This document shows, piece by piece, positions 1-11,977 of a stretch of 64,000 nt of DNA. Made by a program: the position numbers and the translations under genes. Source of the DNA: Paracamarosporium sp. OC-R06-R3 (taxonomy: Eukaryota; Ascomycota; Dothideomycetes; Pleosporales; Didymosphaeriaceae); assembly GCA_019828545.1 (NCBI GenBank), contig JACVRA010000361.1:143662-207661 (forward strand), given 5' to 3'. The notes beneath the pieces were generated by a model that did not search any database, had not been told where the DNA came from, and was given only the letters and a program-made list of their open reading frames with translations. Within the stretch, counting starts at the first letter, position 1, and every line of letters starts with the position of its first letter.

Positions 1-2
1 AC

Positions 3-719
3 GTTGATATTTTGGACTGCACCGGTACTTTGTATTCCATGGCGCGGTTTGCCGGCTTGATCGATGAGCGCACCCAGGACTTCGAGGGCAGCTCCATTGC
101 ATACACGGTCGACGCGCTCGGTATCTCGATCGGTAGCCTTTTCGGATCTCCTCCCGTTACCGCGTTCATTGAGAGCGGTGCTGGTATCAGTGAAGGAGGC
201 AAGACTGGATTGACTGCCATGACGACGGGATTCTGCTTCTTCATCGCCGTCTTCTTCGCGCCCATCTTCGCGTCCATTCCTCCATGGGCAACTGGATGCA
301 CACTGGTTATTGTCGGCTGTCTCATGGCGTCTGCTGCGAAGGACATCAACTGGCGCTACATGGGCGATGCTATTCCGGCGTTCCTCACCATCACCATCAT
401 GCCATTCACCTACTCGATTGCTTACGGTATGATTGCAGGTATCTTCTCCTACATCATCATCAACGGCCTCGTATGGATTATTGAGAAGGCGTCGGGTGGC
501 CGTGTCGTGCCCGAGCACAAGGAAGAGAAGGATGCATGGACGTACAAGATCCCTGGTGGCATCCTGCCGCCGTGGGTCAACCGCCTACGCAGGGGAAAGA
601 AAGACTTCTGGAGGAGCGACGATGAGACGGACGGCGTGCCTACTGGCGTGGTCAGTGAGCGCAAGAGCGAGACTAGCGATGTTCCCGTGGATAACGATAA
701 GGGCCCGAAGGTGGCTTAA
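3..719 (+). CDS. azgA: AzgA-like purine (hypoxanthine/adenine/guanine) transporter, 3' part
   Basis: The window starts inside this gene; 238 codons to the TAA at 717-719 are visible and the 5' end lies outside. It reads as the C-terminal half of an AzgA/NCS2-type proton-coupled purine transporter of the plasma membrane. Seen: an opening VDILDCTGTLYSMARFAG, then the family-typical FIESGAGISEGGKTGLTA, then several strongly hydrophobic segments (for example GFCFFIAVFFAPIF and FLTITIMPFTYSIAYGMIAG), and a hydrophilic charged tail after WIIEKASGG of about 75 residues, expected to be cytosolic. No intron is needed in the visible part. The first in-frame codon is at 3 and belongs to an exon that continues upstream. 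Family assignment is firm; the purine substrate is inferred from the family. Confidence 0.85.
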   Translation, partial: VDILDCTGTLYSMARFAGLIDERTQDFEGSSIAYTVDALGISIGSLFGSPPVTAFIESGAGISEGGKTGLTAMTTGFCFFIAVFFAPIFASIPPWATGCTLVIVGCLMASAAKDINWRYMGDAIPAFLTITIMPFTYSIAYGMIAGIFSYIIINGLVWIIEKASGGRVVPEHKEEKDAWTYKIPGGILPPWVNRLRRGKKDFWRSDDETDGVPTGVVSERKSETSDVPVDNDKGPKVA

Positions 720-1595
720 AAAATGAACAGATGGCCGGTGTCATGTTGAAGGATGGCAGGCTAACGGGTTGGATGACGGACGTGTATTTCAACGTTGTAC
801 GAATATCTGGTACTGGCATGACGGAGGCTCGGATGGGCAGGTCAGCAGGCTGAGAAGGATTGATATATACCCTCGCTTCGTGAATCAATCATGTTTGGCA
901 GCAGTAGCCATAGCAGCCTTCGTTCCGTATGACACGAGAATGAGAGGATCCTAGGAGGAGCCAACACGCGTTCGCTCGATCCGTGCTTTCTCACTTTGTG
1001 ACGAGGGATCACCGTTCTTCACACAGCGCCCCAATCAGAGGCACTCGACGGAGCAAGAGGAATGGTCACGGCGTGATGTATCGTCTTCGCTCCCCGAAGG
1101 GCACAGATCGGAGGGACGGCGAATCGGAGCGGCGTTGCAAAGGCCCCGGTCCTCGGCTGACCCCTCCGCTTGGCTGTCCAACATCGAGGCTCATGCAAGT
1201 GCGTAGGGCTAGCCAACAATAATATCGTGGCGACGTCGCCCGCTCCGTGACTGCCGCCGACTGCTCTCTCCTGCGTCCCGTCCTCCGATTCCGCTACGAT
1301 ACCGACCCTCGCGAGCGAAGACTGGGTTCTGGAGACGATTGAGAAGATTCGGCGCGATTGATTACACAGCAGTGCGGGTACGGCTACGGCTACGGGCACT
1401 CCCGGTAGTGGCTTACAGAGGCTTTGGAAATCAAGCGCGCGAGAGAGAATATACCTAGGCTTTGGCGAGCGTTGCCTTTCCAGCCGCGTTCTCCAATTGC
1501 CCATCTGCGCCGTCGAGTCGAGCCACATTGGAGCGAGGAACACACAAGAAAGACGTCCAGATACGAAGATAGATAAGCCCCACGCGCATCCAGCG
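720..1595. other. Intergenic, azgA to RIB3
   Basis: 3' flank of azgA and 5' flank of RIB3. Reading frames here are short or lack a believable start; the longest one on the minus strand (1019-1729) overlaps RIB3 exon 1 and is compositionally an antisense shadow. No RNA gene or repeat seen. Confidence 0.5.
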
Positions 1596-2438
1596 ATGCC
1601 CGCCGTCGTCGAAGTCGAAGCCGTGGCCGACGCCCTGAACGGGCACGCAAATGGCAAGAATGGCGCGAACGGCGACCTGGTAGACCACACGCCCGCACAC
1701 CCCGCCTTCGACTCAATACCAGACGTCATCCAAGCATTCGGTACCTCCCTCCCTCATTCCACGCCCCCTCGCACGCAATGCTAACCGCCCCTCCACGCAG
1801 CAAACGATGAGTTCGTCATCGTGCTCGACTCCCCCTCGCGCGAAAACGAAGGCGACCTCATCATCGCGGCGAGCGCCATCACCCCCGCAAAAGCCTCCTT
1901 CATGATCCGCTACTCGTCGGGCTACATCTGCGCGCCGCTCCCCGTGTCGCGCGCCGCAGCCCTGCACCTCCCGCAGATGGTGACGGAGAACGCAGACCCC
2001 AACCAGACGGCCTACGCCGTCACCATCGACGCCGTCCACCCCTCCATGACAACCGGCATCTCCGCGACAGACCGCGCGCGCACCTGCAACATGCTCGCCA
2101 ACCCCGCGGCGAAGGCCAGCCATTTCCGCCGCCCCGGGCACATATTGCCGCTGCAGGCGCGCGAGGGCGGCGTGCGCGTGCGCCGCGGACACACGGAGGC
2201 TGCGGTGGACCTATGCCGGTTGAGCGGGAAGGGCGACGTCGGCGTCATCTGCGAGTTGATTACGGATGGGGAGCGTGTGGAGGGGAAGACGGAGTTTCAG
2301 GGCGGAGGCATGATGCGGAGGGATGAGTGTTTGCGGTTTGGGAAGGAGTGGGGGATCAAGGTTTGTACGATTGAGGATTTGGTTGCGTTTATTGAGGAGA
2401 ATGAGGGGAAGTTGGCGGTTGAGGGGAGGGATTATTAG
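1596..2438 (+). CDS. RIB3: 3,4-dihydroxy-2-butanone 4-phosphate synthase
   Basis: Two exons, 1596-1740 and 1801-2438, joined across a 60-nt GT..AG intron (1741-1800, acceptor CCACGCAG); 260 aa. It converts ribulose 5-phosphate to 3,4-dihydroxy-2-butanone 4-phosphate plus formate, the pentose branch of riboflavin synthesis; cytosolic. Seen: the acidic metal/substrate motif RENEGD at residues 62-67, HPSMTTGISATDRART at 128-143, and RRGHTEAAVD with the HTE motif at 179-181, all hallmarks of RibB/RIB3. There is no GTP cyclohydrolase II domain, so it is the stand-alone fungal form rather than the bacterial RibBA fusion. The N-terminus has about 45 extra low-complexity residues (Ala/Asn/Gly rich) compared with the yeast protein. 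The start is the first ATG in frame and the splice joins QAF to ANDEF without breaking the fold. Confidence 0.93.
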
Positions 2439-4655
2439 GGTCGTTGCGTTGTTGAAGGAAAGGAACTTCCTGGATGTGTGCGTAGGATTTGAGAGGAAAG
2501 GAGGGAAGAAGGTCAATTCCCTCCTCCCCCTCCACATTTTCTCGTGGAATACGCACGTCGAGCTTCGTCCGCTGCATTAGATCTCCTTTCTACGCGCTTC
2601 ACCCAGCGTTTCCGCTCATCTCGTCTGCTTTTTCAGGCATGCTGTATATAGTCGAGTCCGTTCCTATTCGCTACTTGAATGAATCTTGAGTATGGATGTG
2701 GTGTTTGTGCGTGTGTGTGGGTAGATTTTTGGTATAGGGGTGCTGGATGACTTTTCCAGTTGGTATGTTGTGATGTGGAAACTATCTGTACATGGGTGAA
2801 TGGATTAGATCTTTTATGTAGGAGGGTAAATGATGAGTTGTTCAGCTGGTATGTTTTGATGTGGAAATTGTGGAGAGGGAGGGTGTCTGTCCTAGATTTG
2901 TGGGCGTAGGAAGTGAGGGGGTAAGATATGCCTTCGTACACGTACTCGTAGGGTCCGAATAAGCAGCTTGAAGCCAGTCAGTCCACAGCAGGACCCCTCA
3001 ATACATTCTAACGTGGAAGAAGGGAAGAGCGAGGTGGGTACGAACGTCGTCCGCATGTTGCGGACGCCGGATGGCCAGGCCAGTGTCACGCTCTACACTC
3101 ATACATTTCGACGCACTGCGGAGCTGCTCTTGGACCATTCACCAAGCCGAGTTTGGTCTGTGTATCCTCCTCCACACTCCTCATCCTTTCCTACACCCAA
3201 TAACGAAATGTATCCCCCATCCCATCCCTCGAATCAGATCCTCTCCCCCTCCATCCTATTCTATCCTACCCTCCCACCCATCCAATCCAACCCAATCCAA
3301 CCCAGACACCAAACCCACATCTAAGACACCCTCCCTCCTCCCCCCAAAACCACACCAACCACAGCCCTCGCCCCTACCCAGCCCACCACAAAACGTGCGC
3401 GCACGCGACGTGCAAAAAACAAATGTAATGACGTGCTCAGGTGGCTGCGTTCTTTTTCCGCACCACGTTGTGCCACGTGCGAAGATGCGTCCGCCGTGGC
3501 GGGCTCGGAGATCGGTATGTGCGGCTGCGATCGATCTGGGCGGGCTTGCTGCGCGTGAGATGGTGGCGGGGTTGTGGTGATAGGTTAGGCTTTTTTTTTG
3601 GGTGGGCTGGGGGTTATATTTAGGGGGAGGAGGATTGGACGATGGGGGAAATTGGACGGCGAGGAGGTTCCTGTGATCGATCTGGGCTTGCTGTGTGAGG
3701 TGGTGGCGGGTGGTGGTAAATGTGGGTGGAGAGTGGAGAGGTGGCTTGGCTTGGGTCGATGGGGCTGGGATTTGTGTAGGGCGAGGGGGTAGCGTGTGAT
3801 GTGGTGTGGTGTTTGGGAGAGGGGGTTGTGGTGTGGGAATTGGTCGGCTTGAGAAACCGGTGGCGGGTTGGATGATCATTTTTTATGTTAGTGTAGGAGA
3901 TTACGGGAGGCGGTGGCTGGTTGGATGTGGAGGATGAGGAAGGGTGGGTATGGGGTTTTGTCTGGGTGGTGTGGCCTCCGAGGTGTAGGAAGTAGGGCTA
4001 TGGGAGGTGTTGATGTTGAGTTTTCTCAGTTACGTTTTGATTGTCTTCTTGTTGATGGGTAATTGTAGTTGTTTTTGCGTGTGGATATCTTCTCTGTGGC
4101 TTTTGTTTCTATTCTCGTGTGGTTTTATTTATGGATGTTGCACTGCTTCGTCTGACGTTCTGGTGTTTTTCGAATTGTGGTCTGGACTCTGCCGCCAAAG
4201 AAGAAATCTGGTGGCGTTGGTTTTGGTGGTGACTGGTACTTTGGGTTATAACTGTGAGAAAAAGGTGGAAGGAAGCTGGATACGTTACGATTTAAGTCTA
4301 TGGTAAGCTGCATATCAGACCATGGTGGTAGTTGTATATCAACGACACTTGATGAGACGTCTTCCTCTATTAGTGCCGAAACCCAGGTTTGTCGTGGTAG
4401 AAGATACCTACTCGGAATCAACCGTGGCCAAGCATACTGGCCGCCACTATAGGATCTAGGCCATGGTGTTGAAAAAAGTGGCGACGAGTGCTTATGGATC
4501 ACTTGATATCAGCGTTGACCTCGACGCGGGGTATGGTTGGTCTAGAGCATGTTCGTATTCTGCAATCTACCGATATTAAACATGGGTGTTTGCCCCGCAC
4601 TGCATACCACAAATACAGCTGAAACTCCTGCGGTACCACCCCAACATTTGGACAA
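2439..4655. other. Intergenic, strongly strand-asymmetric
   Basis: No supported gene. About 3150-3400 is a C-rich run of CCT/CCA words and about 3540-3980 is a G-rich run on the same strand. Two imperfect direct repeats occur: about 2760-2785 against 2850-2875 (TGGTATGTTxTGATGTGGAAA), and about 3528-3570 against 3673-3712 (GATCGATCTGGGC...GCTTGCTG). Long frames here (for example 3256-3879 on minus) are products of the base skew. Confidence 0.45.
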
Positions 4656-5869
4656 ATGGCATCTGAAAAGAAAGAGGTACGACATGATGCATGAGATAGT
4701 TTGTACGACACTGACTCGATGCCTTGCAGTATGTATATTACCACGCTGGTGGCGTCCGTGGAGCTCGACCGGTACTTCGCGGAGCAGATGCAGTAGAAAC
4801 ATTCGAATCCATACCGGAGATCGATGTCTCTGGGATATTCTCTGACAATTTGGACGACCGCAAGAAAGTTGCATTGCAGATAGGGAAAGCATGTCGAGAG
4901 GTCGGATTTTTCTACGCGCTGAATCACAACATACCCGACCATGTCATCGAAGGCACGTTCGATGCGATTAAGAAATTCTTCGCGCTGCCACACGAAGAAA
5001 AGATGGAGGTACATCTGCACAAGAATGCTGCGCTAAGAGGCTATGAGCCGCTTTTTGAGACGAAGCTAGAAGGAACTGGTCGAGGCGGTGAGTAACGTGC
5101 TCAACTTTTGAAGCAGAAGCGTACTGATTGCGTTGAAGATATGAAAGAGGCCTTCCTCATAGGCGAAGACGCCTCGGATCCGGAGCAGAATGCACCCTAC
5201 ACGCCAGATCCATCAACGCCCAAGCTGAACTCGTGGCCCAGTGCATGCCCCGAGCTCAGACCAAAAGTATACAGCTACTACACGCGGGCGATGACATTCG
5301 CACGGAAGCTCATGCAAGCTTTTGCGCTGGCGCTCGAGCTGCCGGAAACATACTTCGACGAAGTGACGAGCTTCCCCATGATCCACATGCGCATGCTCCA
5401 CTACCCGCCGCAGGAAGCGCCAGGAGCGCGCAACATTGGCCTAGGCGCACACACAGACTACACGTTCTTCACGCTCGTCCAGCAGGAATCTGCCGCTGCG
5501 CTGCAGATCCTAAATGCGAATGGCATCTGGGTGGAGGCGCCGCCCAAGCCGCGCACATACGTGGTCAACGTGGGCGATTTCCTCTCGCACATCACAAACG
5601 GCACGTTCAAGTCGACAGTACATAGGGTTCTCAACTTGAGCGGCGCGGAGCGGTACTCGATGCCATTTTTCTTTGCGCCGAACCCATCGGCTACCCTGGG
5701 TATTGTGCCTTCGTGCCGGGTGGAGGGCGACGAGCAGAAAACCGTTAACGCGGGCGAGTACTTCATGAAGAGATTGAAGGCCGCGAGATGGAGGCATCCG
5801 AGTAACAATGGAAAGCCTGCTCCGAAGGTTCAGGATGTGGCCACCGGCGAGGTTACGGTAGGAGCTTGA
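4656..5869 (+). CDS. Isopenicillin N synthase-like 2-oxoglutarate/Fe(II) dioxygenase
   Basis: Three exons: 4656-4676, 4730-5087, 5139-5869, giving 369 aa. The first exon codes only 7 residues (MASEKKE) and is followed by a 53-nt intron ending CCTTGCAG; the second intron is 51 nt. Domains: a DIOX_N-type N-terminus (SIPEIDVSGIF, about residues 34-150) and a 2OG-FeII oxygenase jelly-roll. The iron triad is visible as H231-T-D233 (GLGAHTDYTFFTL) and H288 (TVHRVLN), with the 2-oxoglutarate clamp R298-x-S300 (RYSMPFF). The family includes oxidases of secondary metabolism, gibberellin and nucleobase metabolism; the substrate cannot be read from sequence. Its neighbours are not a biosynthetic cluster. 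The start is chosen because the micro-exon joins in phase 0 to YVYYHAGGVRG; an internal start in exon 2 is the alternative. Confidence 0.85.
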
Positions 5870-7773
5870 GTACGAAGATGGTAGATCTACTTCAGCTAAG
5901 TTTGGGTTTGGAACTATTTAGCTTGCGTTCATACTCGGATGAATGAATATGTATCGGTGGCGTTGATTAGGAGTTATTTAGGACGGTAGTAGCAGTGGTT
6001 GATTAGTTTGTGGTCGTGGAGCTGCAGTCAAATGATATCGATGCATCTCTAATTGTTCCGTACGACGAAGTGGCCTAGACATTGAGAGTTTCGGGTATGA
6101 AGGGCTATGGTTCTATTCATGCCCTCACTATGCAGCTTTGGGTGCTGTGGTAGTTTGCAGGTGTCTTCCGAAGTGACTTAGCACACCTGCCTGTTCATGT
6201 TTTTGCTTACGCGGATGGCTCTTTCCGCCACCCTAACCAAGCGGAGGACCCGGATGTGTCACCTACGAGCAACACCTTCTAAGTGCTCTTTGCCCTGATG
6301 TCCATCACACTGAAGTTCTGATGTTCAGCAAACGGTAAGTATAATCGGCGATCCGTGTTGACGTGATGGGCTACTCACTGAACCGTGGCTAGTAGAGACG
6401 TCTTTCGCAGTTTCCTCGCCAATCAGCGAAGGCGAACCCTCGCACCTTGGCTGAACATGCACACCAAAAGAAAATTTTCTCTGCGTTTGGCCCAGGCAGA
6501 CGATCTATGCGATCGAAAAGGACGACATGCTCAAACCCTGTCCGGACTAAAGATGTGTCACCGTCCACCTCTCAGAGCGCTGATGTCGAGCCTCATGGTC
6601 ACCACACCACTATGGCATTTGCACAACCGAGATCTTTAAAAAGGAACATGCGCGTGTTGTGGAGCCAACATGGCTACATGAACGGCCGACTGTACCCAGA
6701 TCCGGGTCTACCAAACGAATCCTTCAGCAAAGTTGATCCCCTGTACGCCGCCCAGGAAAAGCTTCGGACACAGACCGGATAATGCACGGATGCGGCAGCA
6801 CGATATTGCGTGCAGCTTTATCGATATTGAGCGTGTCATGCATAGCATGCATGGTCATCTTTTACGAATTGTCTACGAGGCAGTCATACATGTCGAGTGT
6901 GTGCTCTTCCCGCACCGCCCACGCCGCGTCCTCCCTCGTTGAACGCAGAACAGAGGGTCGAGGACGGTCTACTGTACGCGCCGGCGCTTGTGGAGGTTGC
7001 TTTTCTTCGCTTAACGGCGTTCATGCTGCTTGTACGCGACAAGCTCATTCGCGTGGTGTGGGAGTCGTAGTGCATGTGGCGGTCGCTATTTTTACGTCTA
7101 CGGTGGGCGGATCGTCGCGAGACCGGCTCGATCCCCCACTCCATGCGTCCAATTTAGGAGCCCGGGGACGTGCGATTGTGGCAGCTCCATGTGGTGTTCG
7201 GATATAAGGGCCAGTCACGAGCATGGTGGTGGATGGGGTGCGCCGGAGCGTTGTGCGGCTGCTTCGTGTCCCATATTGACGCATGCTGTGCGACACGACG
7301 AGCCAGAGTCCGCTGGATTCAGAGAAGACGACAAAGGCCCTGCACCCATTTTAGGCGCCGAGGCTGCAGACGGCGCAGGGATGCTGCAGCGTGTCCCTGC
7401 TGGCCACTGCGGCGTAGCGACCGTTATTCGCTGGACGTCCCAGCACCCCTCAGGGCACACGCCGAAGCAGTTAGGCCGCCTAGCCATTGAGTCTCGCCGC
7501 CAACGCTCAACTTCGTGCGTCGGGCGGGCGCAACGAATTGCGAGACCTCTTTGACGATGCTCCGCGAACTGCTGCATCTGTACGCCCCAGACGATCCTTT
7601 TGCGGGCCCTGCAGTCCCGGCGGCGTGACAGACGCCCAAGCACCCACGCCTCCCCCGACCACCTGCGAATCCCGGCCCTGGATTCGCCTGTCGTCTGAAA
7701 GAGCCGCTGAGGCTTCGGCGTCAAGCCCACCGCTCCGCTGAATCGCCTGCGGTCACCGTCGACGCGACCAGCC
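5870..7773. other. Intergenic; one doubtful two-exon ORF
   Basis: No confident gene. One weak candidate: ATG at 6321, a good donor GTAAGT at 6335, acceptor TCTTTCGCAG ending at 6410, then an open frame to a TAA ending at 6639 (80 aa, no recognisable domain, basic). A second overlapping frame after the same acceptor stays open to 6782, which lowers the credit of either. The 6.9-7.77 kb stretch is GC-rich with competing frames on both strands and is more likely the 5' flank of the next gene. Confidence 0.3.
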
Positions 7774-10700
7774 ATGTCGTTCGCACAAGACCACCCCTCT
7801 TCCCTCCCTCCTCCGCCGCCCGCCCCGCCCTCACCGCGCGTAGGGCCCTATTCCCAGCAGACGTCTCCCCTTAGACGCCTGGCTGTGCAACCGCCAATAC
7901 TTACCACCCAGCTCGCGCCCCCGCCAGCTCAATACTCGCATGGCCACACGCCTGCGAGCGCGTCCTCGTTGAGCCTGTCCTTTTCGCCTTACGCGCCCTC
8001 GCCCTCGACCTATGCCGCGTCGCCTATAGTGCCGCCATCCCCAATGGCAATGAGGAATCCAGGCTACAACCCCCAGCAATGGGCACGCAGTGGAGGGACC
8101 GTAGGAGGGCAGTATGTGCCGCACTCAGCTACGCAGACGCCTGTCACGACGAGTCGGCCTCAGGATGTTACGGGCATGGAAGGTATGTGCTTCTTGTAGT
8201 GTCTGTTCGCGGTTGTGTCAGTTCTGCCTAGTCGAGCAATGTTTCGCAATCCACACTGTGAAGAGTGAAACGCGTCGATTGTCGCGTTGGTATAACCTCG
8301 AGATGGTGGAGTAGACTAACGGTCAATAGCGGCAATGCCCTCCCCACCTCCACCATACTCTCCAGGCCAGAATCCAGGCCGCCCTGCCAATGCGAACCCA
8401 AACTCGTCCCCGCACATGTCCGCTGCCGCATTCGCTGCTAGTCATCCGCCTCCACCACCTCCGCCCTCCGACTACACGCCCTCGCCATCGTCTCGGCCGA
8501 CATCAGCCTTCTTCCATAGCAGGCCCGGATCCATAGTGGTGCCCCAAAGCGCAACGAGTGTTGTATCACTTTCTCAGTTCCCTCCTCCTCCACCTGCCAC
8601 TGGCTCAAAAAGATCAGCCTCTCGCGATAAACTTTCCTCCAAGTTTAGCTTGTCCAAATTCCGGGACAGAGGATCGGGGAGCCCCGGCCCAAGCAACATC
8701 GAGTCACTACGCATCAGTACGAGCGAAGCCCTCCAGCGACCTCCAGCGTCACCAGGAATTCCTCCACCTCGTGCCCCGCATCAAATCATCACCAACGCAT
8801 TCCCAGAGCACCGATGGAGTCCAGACATGCAGTCGCCTGTGAGAGCACCTGGTGCTCGTCGGGCCGCTTCGACTGGCGTACTTGCCTCAGAATCAAGGAC
8901 TCCCATCGATGAAACTCCAACGCTGACCCAAGGTAGCTGGGGATATGGAGCGCCAGTCCCACCTCCGCCTCCTGGCCCTCCACCTAATGGTCCAAGGTCT
9001 CAAAGTTTGGGACGCGGATTGGATTCGACTGTTAATCGACAGTCTGTTCATGTGCCAGCGCCCCCAACTAGGAGACCTGGACAAAGTACTTTGACGCCTA
9101 TTCCACCGACGCCAGTGGGCTGGCAAGATGAATCTTCGAGACAACGATCTCGGTCGCCTGCTGCCCAAGGCCTGCAAATCGATACAAGCCCTCGTGTCCT
9201 CCAAACTCCAGAGCGCCAACCACAGCTTATGGAAACTGAAACTGGCTCTGTCGCTTCTGGGCTCACAACATCAACTTCGAATTCGAGTAGCACCCTCTAC
9301 CGTGACACAAGCGGCAGTCATGCTACACGAGGCATACGTGAACGTCGTAGCGAAAGTCGTGCTGCACGAGAACGAGCTGAGCCTAATAACAATCCTTGGG
9401 CACAGGATATGGAAGCTGCGAAGCCTGCCGATCTGGTTTTGGGTAGCCCTGAAACCGGGCTTAAGCGTCGTGATGCAGTCACAAAGAACACCCCACGTAG
9501 TGCTGGCCTTCGTTCGCCGAAAAGCTCGCAGTCGCTTGGTGAACCTGGCTCGTCAACCTCTACGCCTCGTCTCAATGTGCTGACTGGGCCTGCACCGACG
9601 CCTCCTTTCTCGCCAGGTACGGAACGTTTCGATAACCCTCATACTCAGAAGCAGCCTATATCATTCCCATCCAAGGCTCTTCCTACCCCACCCATGCGTC
9701 ATTGTGGCGACGATTTTGATACAGGCCTGACTGACAGTTCAGGGGCCCGAATCCGATCAACATCAAACGCATCTCAAGCTTCCGGCGCCAAGATTGAATC
9801 ATCTCTGTCCAGCACCCCGAGGCCCATGGGAGGTGACGCTTTTGTCGAAGCAGCCATTGAGCGGCATCGTCTATTCATCGAGAAAGAGATGGCAGCTCAG
9901 TCAGACCAGGATCGATTGGAGCTCTTCGCAGAATATATAGTCAACGAGTCGCGACTTCGACGAGACCGGTATTCTGCAGCTTTTGATGCCATGGCTGGAG
10001 ATGTAGTGGACCTGACAAGAGATCTTTGGCGCTCATATAGCAGCTCTGGTCGCAGGTCCGCAACACCGGGTGCTCAAAACGCATCCGTCAACCTCAGCGG
10101 CAGCAGATCGCGGGCTTCAACCAGTGGCGAATCACCGGACACAAGGCAGCCTATTTCCATCCCCACAACAGCGGCCAGTCCGGCTTCATCTATATCGAAC
10201 TTTACACCTCATACCGAGCCTGCGTCGCCATCAAGCGCGACTAGCCAACGAGCCCGTGATGCATCGTGGAACTACAAGCCGGTCCTTTCCCCAATTCCAA
10301 GTATGGCCATGAGCACCGTGCCGGATGAGGAAGATTCGCGGGGGAGATCGGCGAGTCGGTGGTGGGAAGCGAGTAACGATGGTGCTTCGTCTGGCATTGG
10401 CAGTCGCAGGCTGGAGAGAAGTAAACGCGAATCGAAGTATATGGGATTGCCGAAAGAGGCTCGAGAGAGCTTGCAGTGGATTGGGAAAGATGAATCTTCA
10501 CCAACAAATCGCGGGGAGTCCAGCAGCAGGCAACCATACGGACCGAACGAATACCCACCTGAGAAGGTTGGTCTTAACGAGGGAGCATCAGGCAAACAAG
10601 CTATCGGGTAAGTGCGAGCATACGTTTACGCCAGACGTATCACTAATGTTTGTGTGCAGGTACTATCCCCAATCTGCCCCAGCAACTCCTGATCCACGCA

Positions 10701-11977
10701 AACTGGATGTTTCTCGACTGGTAACATTGCCCCCGCCTTATCCGAGACATCATCCTGCTGTCAACAACAGCCACCCTGACCTCACTTCTATTCGCAACAA
10801 TTTACGAAATCTTTCCGATCTTGAGGAAGTGAAGACAACTAAGGAGGCTTTCCGAACGAAGATCAGCGCCCGAAAAGAGCAGGAGACTGCATCGCTTAAG
10901 GACCGGAAGGCACAGCTCCGCTACAACATCCAGGAGAACATCCGGAATGGAGTAATGAGCTATGGAGATGCTGCTAACGCGGAGAAAGACTTTGAGGCTC
11001 GAGAGCATCAACGGGCCCAGGATCTAGTTCAGAACATCTTTGATACCTTTCAAACAGAGGTCGCTAACCCATTACACGCGATGTTCTGCGAACGGATCAC
11101 CAAAGCTTCAGCGTCGCTTGAGCACCTCAAGGGTCGCTTGACCAACGCTGTGTCGGAGTTGAACCCCAATCAAACTCAAGAGGAGGGCGACGAACAACCG
11201 GAGTTGCTGGAGATGCTTACTCTGTCGAAATGGCTGTTTGAGGCGCGAGAGCAGCTGCACAAGGAAATGTTCGAGCTAGAAGACGAGCGTAACGATCTGT
11301 ACAAGGATATCATTGTCTTGCCGTATGCTCAGTCTGGAAACGAGCAGAAAGTCGGAGAAGCAACGGCATTCTTCCGACGAGACGCGCAAGACCGAAAAGT
11401 TACTTGGGAGAAGGAGATCTTGAAACGCCACGAAGATTTCTTGAACGTGGTAGAAGCGAACGTCACTCGCGGTGTAGAAGCGCAACTCTCGGCATTTTGG
11501 GACATCGCGCCGGGTCTGCTCGCAATCGTCCAAAAGGTTCCGCAGCGGTTGAGCGGATTCAATATCCAGATTCCGCCGCAAGAGTATGAAGAAAACCCTT
11601 CGTATAACGATTTCCCGATGCAATACTTGTATACGCTTCTAGCTCACGCTGGCCGCTCCGCTTACCAGTTCATCGAGTCGCAAACAAATCTATTGTGCCT
11701 TTTACACGAGGTCAAGACTGCTGTTATGAACGCTGGCTCAAGACTGCTGGAGACGCAAAGGGTATTGGAGGGCGAAGACTTGGAGAGTGTGGATCGTGAG
11801 ACAAAGGCTATCAAGCAAGACGAAGAGCGAAGACTGACGGACGACTTGAAAGAGAAAGTTGGACTGGTGGAAAGCCAGTGGGATGAGGCGCTCGGAGGGG
11901 GTTTGGCAGACTGCAAACTGCGAGTCGAGACGTTCCTTGCGCAGCAGGGCGGATGGGACGACTGCTTGAAGGATTGA
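7774..11977 (+). CDS. Large proline/serine-rich protein with C-terminal coiled coil, function unknown
   Basis: Three exons: 7774-8182, 8330-10607, 10660-11977; 1334 aa. The introns (147 and 52 nt) have CTAAC/CTAAT branch sequences just before AG and join in matching phases. The N-terminal ~600 residues are disordered: polyproline blocks such as PPPPPPSDYTPSP (SH3/profilin-type ligands), Ser-rich stretches and RS dipeptides. A compact segment near EAAIERHRLFIEKEMAAQSD, and the last ~400 residues (from LTSIRNNLRNLSDLEEV to the end), are charged and helical with long predicted coiled coils. No enzyme motif is seen. It looks like a conserved Pezizomycotina protein of scaffold type; a cytoskeletal or membrane-adaptor role would be speculation. 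The start is the first ATG of the open frame. Confidence 0.8.

Noticed and set aside
1019..1729. 236-codon minus-strand frame overlapping RIB3 exon 1
   Set aside because: No family resemblance, overlaps a certain gene, low-complexity composition.
3256..3879. 207-codon minus-strand frame, Pro/Thr/His rich
   Set aside because: A product of the C/G-skewed low-complexity DNA; no plausible domain.
7030..7775. Overlapping plus and minus frames of 174 and 186 codons upstream of the proline-rich gene
   Set aside because: Mutually exclusive frames in GC-rich promoter DNA without any family match.
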